Assembly (NCBI GenBank): GCA_030549775.1
Contig: CM060178.1
Location: 64,470,896 to 64,534,895 of the forward strand
Direction of reading: 5' to 3'
Length of the DNA stretch: 64,000 nucleotides
DNA from: Tamarix chinensis
Lineage: Eukaryota > Streptophyta > Magnoliopsida > Caryophyllales > Tamaricaceae
Below, one piece after another: positions 33,484-45,461 of this stretch; position 1 is the first letter of the stretch; each line of letters starts with the position of its first letter. The notes under the pieces were generated by a model, which did no database searches, was not told the DNA's origin, and worked only from the letters and a program-made list of their open reading frames with translations. The position numbers were made by a program, and so were the translations under genes.

Positions 33484-36400
33484 GTTTTCGATTTTGTATC
33501 TTCATGGGTTTCTTTTCACCATGGCAGGATAAGGGCCATCGATGTTTTGGTACCTCTAGCATCGGAAGCTCTACTCCTGGGAGTCGGACTGATGCCATTT
33601 CCTGCATGGTCATTCAGTGCAAGTTTCCTCGTTAATCAGCATATTTTTATAACATGTGAATTATTTTGAGGTATCTCATATAGATAGGAAACATGTTGAC
33701 AATTGATCGAGCTTATATATGTTTTGGCTTAGAACTCCACCTTGATTATATTTTCCCGGTTGCATGTTTATGCTTATTCACATAATGTATTTGCATGGCA
33801 TATGGTTACCTACCTACGCTATGTCATGTTTTTATATATATTTTATCCATGGTTGATGAAGATATCTGTTTCTTTCTCCAAAAATTTGATAATCTTGAGA
33901 AATTGCCATTAATTTTCCAAATTCTAAAGTCTCTTGCCCTGGGTCATGATATCTGTTGACATTCCTTCCTCTCCTCCTGAGCAGCTGCAACAAGATGGTC
34001 ATAGAAATATCCATTGGAATTCATTCATAGCACAGAAAGTAATGGAAGAAGCAACAACAATTTATGTTCGGTACTTACAAAATATTGCTTTTAATCATGA
34101 TTATTAGAACCAAAATTCTTTTTAGGATCGATTTAAAGGTTTAGGATTATATCATAAAATTAAATAGTAGGATCGTAAGATTTTATAAAAAATTTATACT
34201 TATATGTTATGAAATAATATAGTTTAAGTTAAAATTATAGAAAATTGCACTTCTAATTTCTAATATAGTCACTATTTGAGTTCTAGCAACTTATAAGTTG
34301 TATAAATTATTAAAGTTATTTTACATATTAGGAAGTATATTAAGCCATCAACATCATAAATAATTTTGTCAAATAAAATGTGAAAATTATAATGAGATTA
34401 TGGGTAGAAAAAAACATACAAATTATTTTGTTCAAAATATATAATGTTGTTATCCTTAAAAAAATACAAATAATAAATAAAGCAGATGATAATGAAGGTA
34501 ACAATGACCAAACATTATTTTCTATCATTTAAGAGAATATGACACAAAAAATTTTTATGTTAGCTTCTAAAATTTTAATGAATCAAGATAAAAAGAAAAA
34601 AAAAGAATAAAAAAAGGTTTTTGGCTATAAGCACACATGTTAAGTTACTATATGAAGTATGTGTACACCATAAACTAAAGTTTGTTTATATTCTGAAGGT
34701 ACATGACCGTAAAAAATAACTAATTTTGAATTAAATAAAACTTAATAATTAATGATACCTTAAACTTTAATATATTTATTTTACTATTTATTTGAAGATT
34801 ATATTCTTTTGTCAGTATTTTACATCAACAATCAATTTCATTATTTTGATGGTAACTAAGTCACACTTATTAGTATAAACTCATTTTCAAGACTTGTAAA
34901 ATAATATAGGGTCAAAATCAAAAGATTAAGGATGAAACATAGTTGGAATTTATGAAAAATAGATTTGAAAGTGTGTTGATAAAAATTATAGTTATTATGT
35001 AGAATTGTAGGATCGTAATATTTTATATTATTAGATTACTTCAAGACTCTACTTAGAATCGTGAATCATTGTGTTTTTTAGATCGTAGGATCGTAGAATC
35101 ATATGATAGAGTCTGAATTTTAATAACTATGCCTTTAGTTTCTCAACATTGATGCTTATTTTGTATCTCTACCTTGTTTCCATCCTTCCCATTTCATCTG
35201 TTCGCGTTTTTGGATGATATTGTGCTCTTGTTTTGATGAGGATGCCTGGTCATTTCTTATAGAAATTCTATTTCTGAAAATACTTGTCCTACTGCTGCAC
35301 CACAAGTTTCTACTACTTTTATTATTCTCCGGTACAGAGAGTCTCATTTTTCCTATTTAAGTGCTGGTTTATCTCTGGTTTTTATTTTGTTGAGATAACA
35401 TCCATTTCTATACCATTTTGATATGTTATGCACTTTGCAGGTCGCTCAGCATGATCTCGTGGGGGGAGTTACTGGTTGGCTGTGCTAAAATATGGAATGG
35501 CAATAAAGTATAAATAACCGCATTAAAGTGCAATGACATTGACACCAGAGATAATAGCAAGGTAACAAATATTCGCCTGATATTACTGTCTTCAAATAGA
35601 AAAGATGAAAGTTTACCATGACTTAAATCCGACTTACAATGTAAAACACCATGAAGTCTGACTCTCCTGGAATTACACTTATATTATTAAATTGTCACCT
35701 ACTGAAAACTGCGGTTTTGGTGTCATGGCATTGAAGTTTACGAAAATATATTATGTTCTAGTCACATGATTGTTTTTTTTTTCACAACAAATATAAGCAT
35801 AGCAACAATCGATTACTAAATTTTTATTGCAGTAGATCTAAAATTTAATAAATATCGGTCAATATTAGGTTTCAGAAACCATATTGTATTCCAACCTCCT
35901 GAAAATCATGGGTGTTAGTTTTCAAAGTTACGACGAGCTACCCTACCTTTAACAAGATTTAGTCGTTTGCTTTTGAACATAAACATGTTTATGGATATAG
36001 TATGGAGCAAGCAGATATATTATATGCTTTTTCAGGTTCATGCTAACTTTCAAAACCCCCCTTTTTTTCCCCTCCCATATGTATGAGCAAACCAATTTAG
36101 TGGGTAGCGTGCTATTTGAAGCAAACCACACCGCTTTATGTCGCAGCTTTGTGGCAATGAAAATGAGCAATAGTTTTGCAAGGTAGCAGATGTCAGGATT
36201 GTTGAAGACTTTGTTAATTGCTATTGCCTCTTGACCCCTCTTTTTGGTCCTTTTTATGGGACTCCGTGTTTAACTTCAGTGCCTAGAGTGTTCAAAACTC
36301 TCACGAGTTTGGAAACCATTTGATCATTTAGGAAGTCGTAATATAAAATTAAACTGGATTGCAGTAACACGGATATTTTCTAGAATGATTGAAGAAGGAA

Positions 36401-36780
36401 AGAGAAAGGCCGACCATTGGAAAAATCAGCTCTTAGTAGTCTGCTGTAGAAATATACAAACGAACAAAAATATCCTATTATTCTGTATTTCTTATCCACG
36501 TGTATTTTGCTTAGCTGTTAGACAGATATTGACAGTATATATACCATCTGCCATTACTTGTTTTAACAATAAGAAAAGGAGAAATAAAACTTGCTGCTTG
36601 AGACTTTCCTTCTCCAGCTTCGAGTCTCTGTTTTCAACCATTTTCTTGGTTTCTAATTACAGCTTAAGTTGTTGTTTTACAATAAATTCTGCAGAAAAAA
36701 TACGAGTTGCCTCAGTTAAGACTAAGGTCAGCATGTTTTATTGTACATATCAAGTCACTGAATGATATATTTGTGGATAA
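33484..36780. other. Intergenic or intronic DNA, no gene recognised
   Basis: A short exon-like frame at about 33,520-33,635 (+ strand, IRAIDVLVPLASEALLLGVG) follows CATGGCAG directly right of CACTA 2, but it has no recognisable family. From 34,100 to 35,130 GGATCGTA words recur, for example GTAGGATCGTAAGATTTTAT at about 34,170 and a close copy at about 35,008, suggesting an old nonautonomous element. The rest is AT-rich with no coding signal. Confidence 0.4.
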
Positions 36781-36786
36781 GCCCGC

Positions 36787-37036
36787 ATCGGCGTAGCTCA
36801 GTTGGCTGATGCACGGCAGTTGGTACAAGAGGCCCAGGGTTCGATTCTTCGTGGGATTAGCTGCAGTGTGAGAGTTTCAACCCTCTGTTTGTGGGGGTGG
36901 CTCCTTGTGGACACCACAGACAGGACCACCGTGTGCTTGGTCACTGAGTCACCATGATTTATCTTCTCCGATACTGTCGGGCCGGCTGGCGGAGGCCCTG
37001 GGAGCGAGGGAATCGCCTTTTGGTACAAGTAGATAT
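36787..37036 (+). mobile_element. tRNA-derived SINE
   Basis: The 5' part is tRNA-like: GCGTAGCTCAGTTGGCTGAT holds an RNA polymerase III A box (TAGCTCAGTTGG, 36,794-36,805), and GGTTCGATTC (36,838-36,847) is a B box, 44 bp apart start to start, as in real tRNA-derived promoters. A tRNA-unrelated body follows (GTGTGAGAGTTTCAACCCTC to GGAGCGAGGGAATCGCC). The acceptor stem does not close and the sequence continues past the T arm, so it is a SINE and not a tRNA gene. Its exact 3' end and target duplication are not certain. Confidence 0.75.
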
Positions 37037-37265
37037 ATCAGTGAAGATAAATGGTCCTGTTTTACCCAAAAATTTAGAACTGTGTGATTTACCTAATATG
37101 TGCCCGGCCCAATGAGTACAGGCTTCTTGGCTAATATCCGCCGGATCTTTTGTCCGAACTTACGGACCTTGAACATGGTGATGTTGCTTATTTGCTTTTA
37201 GTTTTTATTTTTATTTTTATTTTCCTAATTTCTAATCCACAAAAATAATTAGGGAGTCATCTTTA

Positions 37266-37438
37266 TATAGTTTAGTTGTCAAATATCATCTCTAATGCAA
37301 GATCTGCTGGTCCACCTTGGCCAGTCTTGAATACGGAAATTGTTTTAGCAGGATTCAGTGGGTGTTGTGGGATATCAGGCAACGAGCTTGACAGTTGCTC
37401 TCGTTTGAGCTTGATGCTCCATTACAAGACCCAAAGGT
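37266..37438 (+). other. Unassigned exon-like open segment
   Basis: The frame VKYHL.. / NARSAGPPWPVLNTEIVLAG.. is open for about 60 codons with balanced base composition and ends at CAAAG|GTCAGT, a donor-like site, just left of the copia LTR. No family recognised; it may be chance. Confidence 0.2.
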
Positions 37439-37449
37439 CAGTCATCGTT

Positions 37450-37869
37450 GTAATATTAATTACATCTTGAGCATACGAAATTTTAACTTTCAATTTCTAT
37501 TAACTTGAGATCAAAATAACAAAATACTTCAATAATTTTTATGAATGTAATACTGACCTCCTCACGATGATGCAGCCATGAGAGCCGAGGACTATAAGTC
37601 TGTTTCTCCTCATTGATCCTTTTACTTTTTGTATCTCGGAAAAATGATGGAAAGCATAATAGGTAGGGAAAGGACCTACTTATAATGTGCAATATTTAAT
37701 CCAGTACGTCCATCAAGTAACTGGTAACTAACTTCATCAAGGGCTGAAGTTTATTTTATACATATTTTTAAAGTAAAAAGAAAAGGAATGATAAATCAAC
37801 CGAAAACTTATCCTTTAATAACTACCTCGCCCAAATAATGAGGCCATATAAGCATGGTTATTTCCAACA
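37450..37869 (-). repeat. Copia element 1, 3' LTR and polypurine tract
   Basis: Antisense, AAGTGGGAGAA (37,870-37,880) is a typical plant copia polypurine tract directly followed by TGTTGGAAATAACC, an LTR start. The LTR contains CACATTATAAGTAGGTCC, a TATA-box-like promoter, near 37,680. The outer end is inferred near 37,450, where TTACA could be the CA terminus. No matching 5' LTR is present to the right. Confidence 0.65.
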
Positions 37870-40800
37870 TTCTCCCACTTGGCCTGATTATTGATAATAT
37901 AGGCACAAAATAAATCCAAACATCTTCATCTTAATCTCTAAAGAATGATAGTTTGCTAAATGTGAGTTGTGCCGGTTATATACTATTTTCTGTAGTATAA
38001 TTCATTCCATATACTACAACACTTCATTATATCAAACTAGGATACTTCAATTACAATCACATTGGTCCATAATATAATGTCTTACGAAGAGCTTCCTTGC
38101 TATAATAAACATAAAGGATAAATCATATGCACACCATTACAATAGCCAGGAATTAATGTATACCAGAAACTTATTAATGAGCTCAAAGTGTCAAACTTAA
38201 TACAATAAACGTTTTCATTACAACCAAGACCCATCCTCATCACATGCTCCTTAAATATCCTTGGTTGCAATCCTTTAGTTAAAGTGTTTGCTATCATTAG
38301 ATTTGTAAGAATATGCTCAATTGTCACTGTTTGTTTCTAAACTCATCCTTAATGGCAAAATACTTCAATTCCATGTGCTTGGCACCTTTCGAGTACTTTT
38401 CATTCTTAGAGAAAAATACTGCTGCAGAATTATCAAAATAAAATTTCAACGGCATGGTAAAGGTGTCCACAACCCCAAGTCCTAAAATAAATTTTTGTAG
38501 CCATAATGCTTGAATTTTGGCTTCAAAGCATGCCACAAATTCTGCTTCTATAGTGGATGAAGCCACGATAGACTGTTTGGCACTTTTCCAAGATATTGCT
38601 CCCTTTGTTAGAAGAAACAAATAACCAAAAGTGGACTTTCTATTGTTAAGACATCCCACAAAATTTGAATCCATATATCCCAATACTTCTAAATCTTTGG
38701 AATTTCTATATACGAGCATGTAATCTTTTGTTCATTGTAAATATCTCAACACCTTCTTTGTAGCTTTCCAATGATCAATACTGGGATTACTTCCAACTGC
38801 AAAAGCTAATATCTGGTCTTGTACAAGTATGCTCATACACCAGACTGCCAACAATAGAAGCATAAGGAACATGTTCCATTACTTTTCATTCCACATCATT
38901 CTTTGGACATTGTGTAAGACAAATTTATCTCCTTTCTGTATAGGAACAATTCCTACTGAGTAATTCTTCATATTAAACTTCTCGAGAATTCTATTGATAT
39001 AGGCTTTTTGAGACAATCCTAGCCATCCTTGTGATCTATCACAAAATATTTCTATTCCTATCACATTGGAAGCATCTCCCATATCTTTCATTTTAAAATT
39101 CTTCAACAAAAAAACTTTAGTCTAACATAATATGCCCAAATCACTTGCAGCAAGTAGAATATCGTCAACATATAGCACTAAGAAAATAAACTTGCTCTAA
39201 CTAATCTTTCCATAAATACATCAATCAACCATGTTTTCTTCAAACCCAAGAGATTTTATGATATCATTAAACTTAATGTACTATTGACGGGAAGCTTGTT
39301 TAAGTCTATATATTAACTTCTTAAGTTTACACAACATGTGGTCATTACCATTTATTGAGAAACCTTCTTGTTGGTCCATGTATATTTCCTCTTCATGATC
39401 TCCATTAAGAAAGGTAGTTTTTACATCCATTTGGTGTAACTTGAGATCATATTGAGCCACTAATGCCATGATTATTCTTAATGAGTCTTTCTTTGAAATA
39501 GGAGAAAATGTCTCTATATAATCAATGCCACTTGTTTAAGTAAAACCCTTGGCAATGAGTCTAGCTCTATATCTTTCAATTTTCCCCTTCGATTCACATT
39601 TAGTCTTAAAGACCCACTTACAAGCGACTATTTTTTCATCTTCGGGTAAATTTGTGGGCTCCTAGACATTATTTTATTCCATGGATTTCAGTTCATCCTT
39701 CATTGCATCAATCCATTTATCCGACTTAGCACTTTCTATGGCTTGTAAATAGGAAACTAGATCTTCATTAATTCCAACATCTAAATCTAAATCTTGTAAA
39801 TAAACCACATAATCATTAGGAATTGCCGATCTCCATTCCCTTTGAGATCTTCTTAATGGTATTTCCTATGGTTCATTTAGATTAGATACTTGTGAGTTAG
39901 TTTGATTACTTGATTATTGTTTAGTGTTGCTAGAACATTCTCCAACCACTTGGACAACACATGGAGTATATGAAGATGAAGGAACAATTATGGGTATAGG
40001 AACATTTACCCTTACTTCCCTAATTTCTTCATCCTTCCCTTTATAACTCCCACTAATTTCACCTATCTCAATAAATCTTGCATTTCTAGTTTCCACTATT
40101 CTAGGACTATGGTATAGCTAGTAAAATATGAAACTTTTAGATTTCTCTAGATATCCAATAAAATATCCATTTATCGTTCAAGAATCTAACTTCTTTTCAT
40201 GTGGATTATAGATACGTGCTTCCATTGGACAACCCAAAACATGTAGGTGTCTTAAACTAATTTCCTTCCCATCCATAGCTCAAATGGAGTTTTTGGAACG
40301 ACTTTACTAGGAACCCTATTTATCAAATATACAGTATTTTTAAGAGCATATGTCCACAAGGGTTTGGATAATGAGGAATTACTCAACATACTCCTAACCA
40401 TATCAATTAATGTCCGATTATGCCTTTCTACAACACCATTTTATTGAGGTGTTCTCGACAGAGAGTATTGTGCACGTATGCTACATTCTTCTAGAAATTT
40501 TGTAAATGGACCTAAGCATTACTCCAATTCATCATATTTTCCATAATACTCACCACCTCTATCAAACCTTATGATTTTCACTTTCTTATCTAATTATCTT
40601 TCCACCTCATTTATATAAATTTCAGGAGTATTCACTACTTGAGATTTATCATAAAGTAAATAGATATAGCCATAACATGAAAAGTCATCGATGAAAGTGA
40701 TGAAATATTTTTATCCACCATATGATGAAAAATTAAAAGGTCCACATATATTGGTGTGTATGATTTCAGGAAGCAAACTGCTTCTTGTGGCTCCTTTCTT

Positions 40801-42210
40801 GTTTTGTTTGGTTTATATTCCTTTAATACAATCTACACATATCCATTGATTAGTGAAATCCAAATGTGAAAGGATATCATTCGTTCTTAATCTCTCTAAT
40901 CTTTCTTTGGATATGTGAGCCAAGAATTTATGCCACAAGTGCATAGAGTTTTCATTTTGCATGCTACGTTTGGTTCCAACATTGTGATAAACAGTAAATA
41001 GAGATTCAGCAAATACGTCATCAAGTTTTAATTTGTACAAACCATTAGTAAGAGTACCAGAACCAATAAGAGATTTTTTTTTATACAAACCAAAACAACC
41101 ATGTCCAAACTTAAAATTAAACCCAGAAACATCTAACTTAGAAAGAGAAATGAAGTTCCTAGATAATGAAGGTACATAGATGGTTTGGAAAAGGTCCAAG
41201 TGATGACCCGTGTCCAACGTCAAACGATAAGTTCCTATGCCTTCAATTGGAGCCTTCATATGATTTCCCATGAACAAAAAGTTCTTATTTGGGTTTATGG
41301 TTTGAATTATAAGGAATCTCTACATCATGTTAGAAACATGAGCAATAGCACTGGAGTCAAGCCACCAAGTATTGTTAGGAACTTTAATTAAATTTGATTC
41401 AAAACACACATAAAAAATATGCTTACCTTTCTTTCCGAAGCAAGCTTTACATTTCAGATAATCCTTCTGGTAATATCCTTCCTTCTTACAGAAGTGACAC
41501 TTGTTTTCCTTTGCCTTATGTTCCTCCTTGTCACCTGTTTTAACATAAGTAGGTGCATTCTTCTTCTTCTTCTTAAAATTTATTATATTTGACATTATAT
41601 CCTTTCTCTGCTTCTTGAATCGCAAGGTTAATAGAATGACCACCTTGTTTCTTCCGGAGAAAGCATACTAGATAATTCATTAATGTTCCATTTGTCCTTG
41701 ATAGTGTTGTAGTTAATATGGAACAGTCCATACTCAGAAGGTAATGAGTTTAAGATAAATTGCACTAAAAAGGAGTCATCAATAGACATCCTTAAGGTTC
41801 TTAATCTTGTTGCAATATTAGTTGCCTCGATGATGTGCTCTTGCCTACTCCATGACCCATTGTACTTCATAGTCGTGAGTTCTACCATGAGAGTACCAAC
41901 AAGAGACTTATATGTAAAATAAAATCTTTCTTCCACTAACACAAGATGTTCCTTAGCACTTTCTGTTTCTAGAATAGTGGTCTTAATGTTATTAGCAACA
42001 GCCAATCACATGAAGATAAGGCTCAATCGGTTAGAGCGTTCCCAATCTTTATGATATAATATCTCATCTTTTGTGCTTGAATTGGTAATAGCATTAGGTG
42101 CTTCTTCCAATAATGCCAAGTCAAGATCCAATACACCTAAATGGAATTTAACTTGTTCACACCATTATAAGAAATTCAACCCATTGAACACTGTAACAAA
42201 TGAAGCATGC
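37870..42210 (-). pseudogene. Ty1/copia retrotransposon gag-pol, degraded
   Basis: The polyprotein is read antisense. Gag (UBN2 type) spans about 42,210-41,628: FNGLNFL, a stop, WCEQVKFHLGVLDLDLALLE, then MAVANNIKTTILETESAKEH. The zinc knuckle at about 41,510-41,460 reads CHFCKKEGYYQKDYLKC, with the ligand His replaced. The protease site is WWLDSSA instead of DSGA (about 41,360). The GAG-pre-integrase segment has LWHKFLAHISKERLERL (about 40,930). In the integrase the first catalytic Asp is lost (HTNICGPF), while FDRGGEYYG and GVVERHNRT are kept. Reverse transcriptase retains YVDD (about 39,170). RNase H (38,719-38,200) includes GYMDSNFVGC and NLMIANTLTKGL. More than ten stops or frame changes interrupt it. 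The single LTR lies at the left; the right side ends inside gag, so the 5' end is lost. Confidence 0.88.
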
Positions 42211-42214
42211 GAGT

Positions 42215-42837
42215 GAAGCACGATAACTACAAATAATGTATATAAACATTTATTTATTTATTTATTTATTTTGTAATGGAATCAAATTAAACATAACACA
42301 AGTATATCATAGTTCTCTTTTGGGTATATACAAAAATATACTATCATAATTTAAATGCCTTAAAAATTTATTAGCAACTTAATTATTTTCAATCATTCTA
42401 AACATGTTGTCGTTGGATATACATATGTAAATTGATAAAATATATTCTTGATGCCATTATTATATTCACTTAGTAGAATAATAATTTACCTTTGGGTAAA
42501 TCCTAAAGTTCTACAAATTAGATAACATCACAATAACATACATGATATCTAATTATTATAATTCTAATTTGGTCACTTTGGTGATCAACAAATTAGATGC
42601 ATACGAAAGTACATTCGAGAGATAATTTAATTACATTATTCCATAAACTTTCATGCTTCATTTGTGACATACATAAATAACACAATTTAGATAAATTATA
42701 TTAAATTCTTATTTTATAAGGTACCAACTTAAATAATATAGGGAAACAGTAAAATAATCTTTTGATGAAAATAAATATGGTTACCGATGAAATTTATTAT
42801 ACTGCAAAAACATCACAAATTATATCACATTGAACAA
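42215..42837. other. AT-rich DNA between the copia element and a MITE
   Basis: No coding signal. Includes a TTTA(TTTA)n microsatellite at about 42,248-42,272. Confidence 0.45.
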
Positions 42838-42840
42838 TAA

Positions 42841-43059
42841 TGCTCCATTTGGTTCATGGAAAGTTTTAAAGAAAAGAAAGAAAATGATGAGGAAAATAAT
42901 TTTTTGTGTTTGGTTTACATGAGAAAATAACATAGAAAAAGAAGATAGTATAAAATTATGAAAGATTAACTATATAATTTTCTTTGAGGAAAATTTGAAG
43001 GAAAGTATTTTGATTTTAATTTTCTTTTCCTTAAACTTTCTTAGAAACAAATAATGCCT
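42841..43059. mobile_element. Tourist-like MITE, 219 bp
   Basis: Imperfect terminal inverted repeats (TGCTCCATTTGGTTCATGGA against AGGCATTATTTGTTTCTAAG, both running into AAAGTTT) are flanked by TAA at 42,838-42,840 and 43,060-43,062. About 60 bp inside is a second GTGTTTGGTTTACATGAGAA motif, like the subterminal motif of the Harbinger element 170 bp away. It has no coding capacity. Confidence 0.7.
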
Positions 43060-43329
43060 TAATAATTTTTTTACATTGATGTGCACGTATAAATATGAAG
43101 ATATGAAGATTAATTTACTGTCATCATTGTTTAATGTCCTTTGCTACATATGTATCATTATGTTTGTTATCTATGAACTTGGTCATAAGCATTATGTAGT
43201 GCATCCGCCCATACGCTATATCATCATTTAGGGCCTGTTTGGTTTGAAGAAAATTAAGTGAAAATTAAAATATAGAGGAAAGAAAATTGAAGGAAAGAAA
43301 GTAAAAGAAATTATTTTTTTTCCTTTGTT

Positions 43330-44330
43330 TGGTTGTTGGAGAAAATTTTGTGGAAAATTGAATTCTTGGAAAATATTTTTAGTGTTTGGTATATAGAAAG
43401 AAAATTATAAGAAAAGTTAAATGTTATTATTTAAATAATATTATATATTTAATTAAAATAAAAATATTACATTGATATATAAAAAATTACATAAAATTTA
43501 AAAACAATCTATAAAAACTCCTTAAAATCAATACTTATTCCAAATTTTTTTAATAGAACTATTCTAAAATATTATATGAATAACTCACAATAATTTAAAA
43601 AAAATTATAAAAAATATTTCATATTTCTTTCCATTTAAAACATGCTACAACAAACATAAAAAAGAAAAAAAACATAGCTTGTTACTAGTACATTTGTATG
43701 TTCCGTAAAATATTTATTAAGGATATCATTTAATGTTAGAATTATATACTTAGATTATTAAAATTTAATTATATCCGTTATCCAAACCCGATAACAAAAC
43801 ATATATCTATATCCGTATCCAAATTTAGTGGATATTTTTTTCTCCTCCATATCCATAATTATGTCTATTCATCCATATCTGTTTATATATCTATCGGATA
43901 AAACATATTGGATTTCGGTTAAAACCCATAAAATTTAAAATAACTTTATTTAATTTTAGAATTATATGCTTAGATTATTAAAATTTAATTATGTCTTCAC
44001 TTTTAGCCTTAGAAAATATATGCCAAATTATATAAATAAGAATAAAAATATAATTTTATATCTGATAAATGAATCCGAGTATGAATATAGATATAAAATT
44101 GGATAAAAATTTAAGAATTTATTATCCATATCCATACTCAAATCTAATAGATATTTGTTTATATCTATAAAATATTAATAACATTCTAGAGTTTCTACTA
44201 ATAAGAGATAGAGTAAGCCAAAATGAAATAAAATAAACCATCCTACTTTACTTACCAATGTATATATCAAGATCTCCAAAAAAAACAATGCGCATTATCA
44301 ATTCATAGTTACTAGTTACTAATTAAACAA
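43330..44330. other. Harbinger left-arm noncoding DNA
   Basis: Very AT-rich. Repeated ATATCCATA / TTAGAATTATATGCTTAGAT words recur at about 43,738 and 43,957, an internal duplication of about 220 bp spacing. No gene. Confidence 0.45.
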
Positions 44331-44331
44331 G

Positions 44332-45288
44332 TCAAATTGGTACATTAGCATCAACAAAAATTTCAGAACCAAACTCCACACACAACCATATGGCTCTATC
44401 CTTGGGTGGAAGACCAAAAAATGTACGAGCATTACTGATGTTTGCTGCAAGCTTCGTATATATTTCTATGGGTGGAACTTTCTTTAACCCTTCTACCTTT
44501 TTAAGCTCAGAATATAGCTCAAATTCAGTAAAATTACGTAGATTTCCTCTATCAAGAGCTGCAGCAACTGCATCCATTCCTTGTTTTAAATCCTTCATCT
44601 CCTCTGATACATAATCTCTCAACTTTCTTTTCTTTGTGGCTCTTGATGCAGATGCACCGGCCAAAGGAGAGGTTACCTCATTATATTATTCCTGCTCAGT
44701 GTTTCGATCATCAGCTGTTGTTCCTTCATGTTCTTGCCTCTCTAATCGTATATGTCTTTCTTTCAGACCAATGGATAAACTTCTAGTTGCTCAATCCTTG
44801 CCAAATAAAATATCTAGCCTATTATAATTTTGAATAGGCTTATAGCGAAGTGGTTTGGCATCAGGATGAGCCTGTAAAAAACATTAATTACATAAATTTA
44901 GAAACAACAATAATTAGCAATGACAATAAGAATAAGAAGGTTTAAGACTTACCAATATAAACCTTTCCCAAACTGTTGCATCAACTTCCACCATTTGAGT
45001 AGATTAACTAAAACCAAACCTACTCACTTGCAAAACTGTATATACTAAGGCATAATTATTCTTCAGGGTCTTGATTTGGTTCTTTATATGGCTAACCGAG
45101 CAACCAAGCCCAAACTAAACACTAACTCCTTTAGCAATGTTAGTGTATGCCCTTCCTGAAAATGAGCCACCTATTTTTTGACCTAAGTGCATTTGATTAG
45201 TTAATAAATCTATTAGAAAAGTATCCATGTCTTCATCCCAAGTTAAAATTTTCTTCTCATTTGATGGTGTGTCACCACCAATGAGTTC
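44332..45288 (-). pseudogene. Harbinger Myb/SANT-like protein (ORF1), disrupted
   Basis: PIF/Harbinger elements need this DNA-binding partner for transposase targeting. Antisense exons: 44953-45288 (preceded by GTGCAG, followed by GTAAGT) and 44332-44871 (preceded by TTTTTACAG). The first holds the Myb/SANT-like domain: LTWDEDMDTFLIDLL, IGGSFSGRAYTNIAKG, SHIKNQIKTLKNNYALVYTV and DATVWERFILV. The second begins AHPDAKPLRYKPIQNYNRLD, the usual end of this domain, then a basic RATKKRKLRD and a C-terminal helical region (FTEFELYSELKKVEGLKKVP). Each exon has two in-frame stops. No start exon was found. It lies downstream of the transposase, in the same orientation. Confidence 0.85.
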
Positions 45289-45461
45289 CTGCACAAAAAC
45301 TTGTAAACCATGGATAAAATCATAACTTATTACATAATCAATAACACAAATAATATAAAAACTTATATAAGAATTTTGATGTTAAGTACAATTTCATTTA
45401 GAAAACTTGTTAAATACAATTTTTTCCCTATGTGAATTTAACAATAATGATATCTCTACCA

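Noticed and set aside
36787..36860. Functional tRNA gene
   Set aside because: A and B boxes are present, but the acceptor stem does not close and a long unrelated body follows, so I call it a SINE.
37870..42210. Complete copia element with two LTRs
   Set aside because: I found a polypurine tract and LTR only at the left; nothing resembling that LTR or a primer-binding site occurs right of gag.
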